A stretch of 64,000 nucleotides of DNA from Nemopilema nomurai (Eukaryota; Cnidaria; Scyphozoa; Rhizostomeae; Rhizostomatidae): contig ML133383.1 in the NCBI GenBank assembly GCA_003864495.1, positions 2,067,560-2,131,559 on the forward strand. The letters run 5' to 3'. This document shows, in pieces, positions 57,501-64,000 of the stretch (its first letter is position 1; every line of letters starts with the position of its first letter). The translations under genes were made by a program, and so were the position numbers. The notes beneath the pieces were generated by a model. That model was not told the origin of the DNA. It did no database searches and worked only from the letters and a program-made list of their open reading frames with translations.

Positions 57501-59108
57501 AAGAATTGTTGTTAGGGGTGACTAATGTGACCCGAATTACAGTCATTAATATTTCCAAGGCTTCTAATAAATATTTAAATGGAAAAAGAACTCGATTGTT
57601 CTTGGTTTTGTTTTTACTAAATATAACAATAATCTTTCATAAAAGCAAAATACCCTGAACAATGCTTAGCTCGAGATCGTGTCAAATCGTTTTGTGATGA
57701 TTGGTGCGGAGTTTTCTCAGCGGGATGGTGAGTTGTACCGCTTGGCAATGAAAGGGAATGGCTCTTTACCTTTAACGCGCCACCGATCTTGCTTATCCAA
57801 CGTAAATAAAGCTATTTCCGCAAATATTTCTGTTAAAATCCAACGTTTGTTGAATATTCATTGCGTTTCATACTGTCTTGATATATGAGAACATTAGAAA
57901 TCAGCTTCCGCTACCTGGCTAATTAACATTTAAGTGGAAAACTATTTGCGTGAAATACAAGGACAAGAACAATCAAAATAACCTTAAAGATTTTCGTTGA
58001 CGAGTAGAGCTTTTGCGAGAATCATCTTAATACTGTGAATGTAAACATTTCTACGAATTCGATTCTGCTAACAGGTGTAGCGGACATATGGATAATACGA
58101 ACGATTCGAGATTTGCCAGGTAAAAAACTTTTCTAATTTACCCTTGCAGCAGTTGGCCTATAACATAAATCGAACAAAACTTTGAAGAACAAGATCACAG
58201 CTGAAGAGATGGAATTTTTCTATGTGCATTACCTTCGATCGACTGCAAATCCGTCGCTACAACCAGAGTTTTCACTCAAGAATGCCGAAGGCGTGTTGCA
58301 ACGTGATCATGCGGTGTGGAAACTGGCGCGTTCTGCAAACAGCGGGAACTTTATCTGATCCGTAGATTCTTTCAACATGGATTGCTTATCGGTGCTCGGT
58401 ATCAACAAAAGAAAACACGGGCTATGACGTATCTCAGGAGAGGTTGCAATCAAGAAGTAGAATGCTTTCGAGCGCATGGGGAAATGTCTTTGCAACACTT
58501 TCTAGGAATTATCGAAAGGGGAAGCCCCGAAAAGGGCACCAACCAGAAAGGGGCACTACCATTCTCTAGATGACACGTTTCAAAACTGGCTCCTCTTTGG
58601 TAAACCGGAGGGAGTCCCCCTCTCTCAAAGATGCTTATTCATTCACAGAACTTTCCCAAAATAGCGAGTTAAAACAAGCCTCCCCACCCCCTAGGATTTG
58701 AAAAACCTACTCTGGAAAAAAACTTAAAAGCATTTGCAAAGCAGAGCGAGGAGTGATATGTTGTCTGTACTGAAGGAAATCGCATGATGTACCATGAAAG
58801 ATTTTTCAGCTGCAATACAGTGCCATTTATCAAATTTAAAGGAAAGTGCTGAAAACGCGTAGCACAGAAAATTGTGCATCATTTTTTCCGTGAATTATTC
58901 AAGTTTCGAAATCTTTGTTTCAAAACAACACAAGCGATGTATCTGATAGTTTGCCTCTTTCACTCGTTTTATGCGCCATTGGTTTTGTTTTTTACCACAT
59001 TTTCTTCTTCCCATACCACAAAATTTCGAATGACTATGCTTTTATTCAAACAGTGGCGTTAACTACTCGATCATCTGAAGAATACGAGCAATGGACTCTG
59101 TTTGAGGT

Positions 59109-59114
59109 CACGTG
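59109..59114. promoter_or_regulatory. E-box upstream of isocitrate dehydrogenase
   Basis: A palindromic CACGTG (in GGTCACGTGG) lies about 130 bp upstream of the proposed start codon. bHLH-zip factors bind this motif in many metabolic promoters; occupancy here is inference. Confidence 0.35.
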
Positions 59115-59244
59115 GTACATTTCACACTTTCTCTTGGTACACCTGTGCGACCTTTTCGTTTGCTTCTGAAGTTGCCCTGGGAGGAAAACATCTGATCTGC
59201 GAAAAAACATTTTTGGACTTGGCCTAGCTATTGAAAAACATAAC

Positions 59245-62200
59245 ATGGAGAAGATAAAAGGTATATCGTGAAATATTTGCTGCTTTGATACTCTTTAACT
59301 CTAGGGAACTTATTCACTGTTCTGCAGACTCTCATCTTACTTAGGCCCACACCCACTTTCTTGCTCCGCAACCTTACTTCGGTGAAGCGACCTTGTTTAT
59401 AAAGAGGAATGACACTCACTATTTTAAATCTTCACTAAATTCAACTAACTTGCTGATAGTAGTGGATATTCTCGAGATGGATATTCGGTCAGAGGGTTGC
59501 TATCTCTTTGAGGGGTTAATGTTTATTGACAAGAACTGTTTGCTTAGGGACTCTACGAACTTTGGAACCATCGTCCGTTATTCGCCCACACATTCAGGTT
59601 ATGTTTACGTCTAAATCTAGAGACGAATTTTTTGGACTCACGAACTTTAGAATCTGAATTTATTTTTAATGCTAAGTTGCATATGTTGTTGCTTTTGCTC
59701 ATTCTATGGAAAATCGTATACGTATACAAATTTTGACACAAATTTTGATGAACATGGGCTCGATGAGGAGTTATAGTTTTTAAAAAACTTCTGCTAGATT
59801 TTCTTCACCATTTTTAATAGTTCCTGTTTTAGGACACAGGGACTAGAGTTCTTAAAAATTAAAGGGATGAAAATGAATAATTGAAGGAATATTTGCAGGA
59901 TTTGTTAAAGCCTCATTAGAGCCCCTCATTGTGCCTCCTTTTGCAGAAATATATTGCAGCCCATTGAAAGATCTTGTTTTCTTGATGATTTTATATCAGT
60001 CCATCTGAATTTTTTATTTAATTATTCTGAAACTCTTCTTGTCAGGAAAAACTAAAAGTGTTAAATGCTCTTGTTTCAAAGTTTAGTGCAGTTATTAAAA
60101 AAATTCAGAAATTGAAGTTAAAAAAGGGCACTTGCCCATTATCGTGCTTGTACATTACCTCATGCTTTTTTCTCTCTTGAAATGCCCTTTTTAGTTTTCA
60201 AGTGGAGTTATACCAGGCTGAAAATAATTGGTGTTATACCCAGAGCTGCATCTCTATGAATTGCTTTATGCTTCAGTTTTGTGAAGTTTGAGCTGAAAGC
60301 ATCAATAATCCTCTCACTTTTATGTGTCTTTTTTGCTAATTGAAAACCCTGACACGTATAATTTCCATTTCAGCTGGCCCGGTTGTGGAGATTCAAGGTG
60401 ATGAAATGACGAGGTATATATTTTTAAGGTTTTCAGAGTACTTTCCTCTTACTGTTTCTCCTGTATTTTTTGATTGTATGTTTTTGGAACTTAATAATGA
60501 ATCCTCCTTTTATTGAGTTCTACAACTTACTTTTGAACTACTTAATTTGTATGAAAGTGGGGACTTTCAAAGCTGTTTCCTAAATAATCTTAAATATCCA
60601 TTTTAACTTGTTAATCTAATATCACATCTAATTCATGCACTGTGAAAAATCTGATGCTTGCATGTAGAGTTATTTTTGTATGTTGGTTGAAGAAGGTCAG
60701 GGTGGACTTCTTATCTTGTTCTTCCGTAAAAAACTGAGTGAATCCTAAAAAGCCAATCAGTTGGAGAACACAGCAATGAACACTTATTCATTTACTTAAT
60801 GCACTAAATTCCTCAATGGTTTTATATTGACAAGAATTGCAATGGACTGTCTCTACAACTGAATGTAGGCAAGTTTTACTATGTGTTTGTTGCTTGAAAG
60901 CACTCCTTCTGCAACAACAGGTCTCACTTGATGCTATTCACTGTCTTTTAGGATCATTTGGGATATGATAAAGGACAAGCTTATCTTGCCATATGTTGAC
61001 GTTGATATAAAGTTTTTTGATCTGGGTATTGAAAGCAGGGACAAAACAAATGATCAAGGTATTGTATCAGAGATATCACTCTCTTTGTCCTTTACTTAGT
61101 AGAATTACAAGTAAGTCATTTGAAAGTATAAGCTTGGTGTTTCTCGTTCTTGCTCGTTAGCAGAAACCTAGATGCTAAGAGAAAGATACATGTTGCCTTA
61201 TCTTCTACTTGATAAATTATTTCTCTCTCTCTCTACTAAACTAAATCTAGCTACATGTTTATCTGCTTTTTTGCTATGTCAATGACCTGTTTTAAATACG
61301 GTAATAGGGAGGCCAAAAGTAGTAATGATGTGAGAGTAGAAGGAATTAGGAAAGGCATTGGTTTTTAATCTGGTATGTGTAAATGGTATGAGTAGATATT
61401 ATAAGATTTTAATGCCTCCTTGTGGTAATAAGTGCAATACAAGGAAAGATTAGAGTTTAAGAATGACTGGTTGTTAGTATGAATTAGCTAATGGAGAAAA
61501 TTTGGATGGGCTAATAAGGGGTCACTACATAGGTTTTCATTAGAGCATGAAAAATTGGTAATCAGGAAGTTGCTTTTATGTTATGTAGTAAATTCTAAAA
61601 TTATTTGAACTTAAGTAGGAATCCATTTTAGCATTTGAAATGTTTTGTTTTCGGGTACATTCTGCTGTACCAAAGTCCATTCTTCATTGTTTTTTCTTCA
61701 AGTACATATTCAAATCAAGAATAATGCTCAACAGTTTACTACAGGTCATTTAAAAGTCATGGAGAAAAATTTTAAGTTCTCCTTTTGATAGGTTCTTTGT
61801 GTGAAAAACTTTGACATTAGTTGACAATGAGCCTTAGGTGAGTGCTATGCTTTCATGCAATATGTTATTCTACATAAATATTTTGAACTCTCTGTGAACT
61901 TTCCTTCCTGTTTAGTAACAATTGATGCTGCAGAAGCCATAAAGAAATACAATGTAGGGATTAAATGTGCTACAATTACACCAGATGAAAAGCGAGTTAC
62001 AGGTGATTGTCTTTTTTAATCGCTTTCTTTTGCTACCTGCCATTTCATTCCTAGCATCAATGTCAAAGGAGCTTTTCTCCTCAGTTCTTTCTCAATTTAT
62101 TAATTTGATTTTGAACAACGATTTTCTTTGATTTACTTATTTACTTTTTAAACAGATAGTTACCTCAAACTTTTGTCGATAATTTGATTGCCAATATACC

Positions 62201-63289
62201 GATTTAGAGGCAATGCAATTTCTACCCATTCAAGTTTTTTACCTTGGAAAATCTAAAGACTCTTCTTTCCCATTTGAATTGTAGCAACAGTTTATTTACT
62301 TCTTTCTTCTAGAATTCAATTTGAAGAAAATGTGGAAGTCACCGAATGGAACAATTAGAAACATTTTAGGAGGAACTGTTTTTAGAGAAGCAATTATGTG
62401 TCAAAATATTCCACGGCTTGTCCCAGGTTTGTGCAATCGTTAGTAATATTCTCAGACAAAGTTGTTATCTAAAAGAACAATGCCTTTCATTGTTAGCCCT
62501 TAGACTCGTGCATTCACTTTGAGTTGAATTTAACGACTTTTATACTGCTCACCAGTATGGTGAATCATATGTTTTATTGCCGCAAAAGATCCGCCTGTTT
62601 CTCGTACTGCTTCTCGTCTAATCTTTATTTGGCAAGAGCAATACTTGGAAAGAAGGAAACTGCGTCTTTTAATGAAAAGTCCTTTTTAGCTTTTGTTCAC
62701 GGGGAAGATTGGTCATACAGCTCGAACTAATGCGTTGATGCTGTTATTCAAAATAAGCGCTAAAGCAGTTCTTCGTGATAGACTCTTCGTGCTCTTAGCA
62801 ACATTGGGATGGTATCTCAGAGTTTGGAATGGTGCCTTAACAGCTGACAAAAGCGCGGATATTTATTGATTAGAGTGACACTACGTTCTCTCGCCTTTAC
62901 AACACCCTATGACTTTAAAGATCATGGAATGCTTCTAGAAGGGTATCAGTCTTCTGTGATAATGATTACCCTTCTTAGAGACTTCACTGCAATTTTTAGC
63001 TAAGGAATTACCAGCGTCCCTCTGGTTATGTCTTTTTATGGCAATGAATCTTATGATTATGCTGGGCTTCTCAGGTTGCTAAGTGACATGATCAGGTGTA
63101 CAGGGAGTATCCTAATCGCCTCTTCACCGACCAATCAGCTAATCAATAAAGATAACTGGGTAGTCTGCTATCGTCAGACGAAGTGTTTCGACTGGCACTT
63201 CGGGTAACTGTTTCTTATTGACGTCATTTTATGCTCTTTCAGGCTGGACAAAGCCGATCATAGTTGGTCGTCATGCTTTTGCAGATCAG
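59245..63289 (+). CDS. IDH1: NADP-dependent isocitrate dehydrogenase, 5' part
   Basis: It converts isocitrate to 2-oxoglutarate with NADP. Six in-phase exons are in the window: 59245-59260, 60374-60413, 60952-61058, 61916-62002, 62313-62426 and 63243-63289, encoding 137 residues of an expected 410 or so; the rest is beyond the right edge. The first exon has only 16 coding bases (MEKIK plus one base) and joins in phase 1 to [14 protein letters not shown], giving the same N-terminal length as animal cytosolic IDH1 and no mitochondrial presequence. Conserved blocks are [48 protein letters not shown] and [12 protein letters not shown]. The substrate-binding arginines equivalent to human R100, R109 and R132 are R99, R108 and R131. 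The first exon is inferred from phase and fit; a mitochondrial isoform with another first exon is possible. Confidence 0.9.
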
Positions 63290-63344
63290 GTGAATTTTCT
63301 TTCGAATTTGATTAAGCTCCAGTTCTCGCTAAGACGGCAATGTA

Positions 63345-64000
63345 CACTACCGTTCAAAAGTCTTGGGACGATTCAAAGTTTCGAATCTTCTGGCGAATGA
63401 AAACAATTTAAGGCGATCAAAAAATGTATCTTTTGAAAACCATCCTATTATCCTTTAAAATTCTCTAAATAACGCAGTAAAATCATCATCAAGTTGCAAA
63501 ATTTCAGCTCCCTTTATTCATTACAATTAATTATCAGAATTTTAAACCTCTGCCCTTTGACCTTTCTAGCAAATTAATCGAGATGTATCCTGTTTTTTGA
63601 TCGCCCAATAAAGACCTTTCATGTCATGGCGTCTGGAACTTCTTCGGTCTGCCAACCCTTGGCAAATCTTTCACGGTTCTAAATTTAAAGAACCTTTTTG
63701 CATACAGTGAAAGCTGCATTCTTTGAGCAGCCCACAATTGATGCAGTTTCTTGGTAGCCTTTACCATCATTTTTATAAAAGATAATTTCCAGACGCTTCT
63801 CGTATGATATTTCACCACGCTTAATAGCCTCCATGTTCATGTTTCTGGCCTAGAAAAATTTTACGGTTAATCTTTTTCGAATTATGTGGCAAAATTGAAA
63901 TACTTCGAGACATGAACAATGTATTATCAAAGTTTCATGAAAATAGCCGGTTGTCGTACTTAATAAGAGAGGATAAAATGCATGTTTTTAAAGCTTTTAT
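63345..64000. mobile_element. Tc1/mariner-like element, decayed
   Basis: After a TA at 63343-63344 the sequence CACTACCGTTCAAAAGTC resembles a Tc1-type terminus. The element continues to the window edge, so its other end is not seen. The transposase fragment inside lies on the minus strand, too near the terminus to be complete. It sits in the isocitrate dehydrogenase intron after exon 6. Confidence 0.65.
63620..63840 (-). pseudogene. Tc1-like transposase N-terminal fragment
   Basis: From an ATG at 63840, 51 codons encode a helix-turn-helix segment (SYEKRLEIIFYKNDGKGYQE, then TASIVGCSKNAA) and end at a stop at 63685-63687. Another frame then gives FRTVKDLPRVGRPKKF, the GRPKK linker usual between the two DNA-binding helices of Tc1 transposases. 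The catalytic DDE domain is missing, and the frameshift makes the gene dead. Confidence 0.7.

Larger units (their letters stand above)
47846..59244. other. Long gene-poor region
   Basis: More than 11 kb without a gene I can support. Candidate first-exon signals are a minus-strand ATG at 54931 (MASKENDRKIVDLLMTRR, then a weak donor) and a plus-strand ATG at 55556 (MAANDNQQYDGYGG, then a possible donor). A minus-strand ORF at 52109-51894 and plus-strand ORFs at 49629-50161 and 58316-58573 show no domain. Contents are otherwise AT-rich sequence, one MITE family A fragment and, at the right end, the isocitrate dehydrogenase promoter. Confidence 0.45.

Noticed and set aside
58081..58125. ATG followed by ten codons and a donor (MDNTNDSRFA) as first exon of isocitrate dehydrogenase
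   Set aside because: It ends in phase 2, whereas the isocitrate dehydrogenase exon at 60374 needs phase 1. The exon at 59245 fits.

Overview
The window is AT-rich nuclear DNA from an animal: genes are split into short exons with GT-AG introns, and small DNA transposons and minisatellites are common. An IL-17-like cytokine, a dystroglycan-type glucuronyltransferase (B4GAT1), an SLC22 transporter and a UGA-decoding glutathione peroxidase all point to Metazoa. Together with a plant-type 'pathogen-related protein' homologue, they suggest an invertebrate, most likely a cnidarian. The species assignment is inference; exon structures were built by hand from splice signals, reading-frame phase and family resemblance.

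Layout. 1-3.8 kb: no recognised gene. 3.85-6.07 kb (+): two-exon IL-17-like cytokine whose start codon lies in a 15-nt coding piece of exon 1 behind a TATA box. 8.3-13.3 kb (-): a chain of coding-looking small exons from a gene I do not recognise, with minisatellites and small transposons. 15.1-18.5 kb (+): complete seven-exon B4GAT1-like gene with a hAT-type MITE in intron 5. 22.1-25.4 kb (+): three-exon homologue of plant pathogen-related protein. 26.3-27.8 kb (+): two-exon secreted GPX3-like selenoprotein. 29.9-35.2 kb (-): nine-exon stand-alone SRA/YDG protein. 35.5-37.2 kb (+): intronless F-box/LRR-like reading frame with two compensating frameshifts, sharing a short divergent promoter with the SRA gene. 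40.5-47.8 kb (-): complete ten-exon SLC22 transporter. 47.8-59.2 kb: no gene I can support. 59.2-63.3 kb (+): first six exons of a cytosolic NADP-dependent isocitrate dehydrogenase running off the right edge, with a Tc1/mariner remnant in the following intron.

The genes are not a functional cluster. The selenoprotein peroxidase and the NADP-dependent IDH both belong to redox metabolism, but that is ordinary coincidence. The most interesting items are the IL-17-like cytokine with its hidden start exon, the plant-type pathogen-related protein in an animal, the minimal SRA protein with a conserved 5-methylcytosine pocket but a remodelled finger, the broken F-box gene, and several MITE families with readable target-site duplications, one of which spreads AP-1-type TGAGTCA sites into introns.
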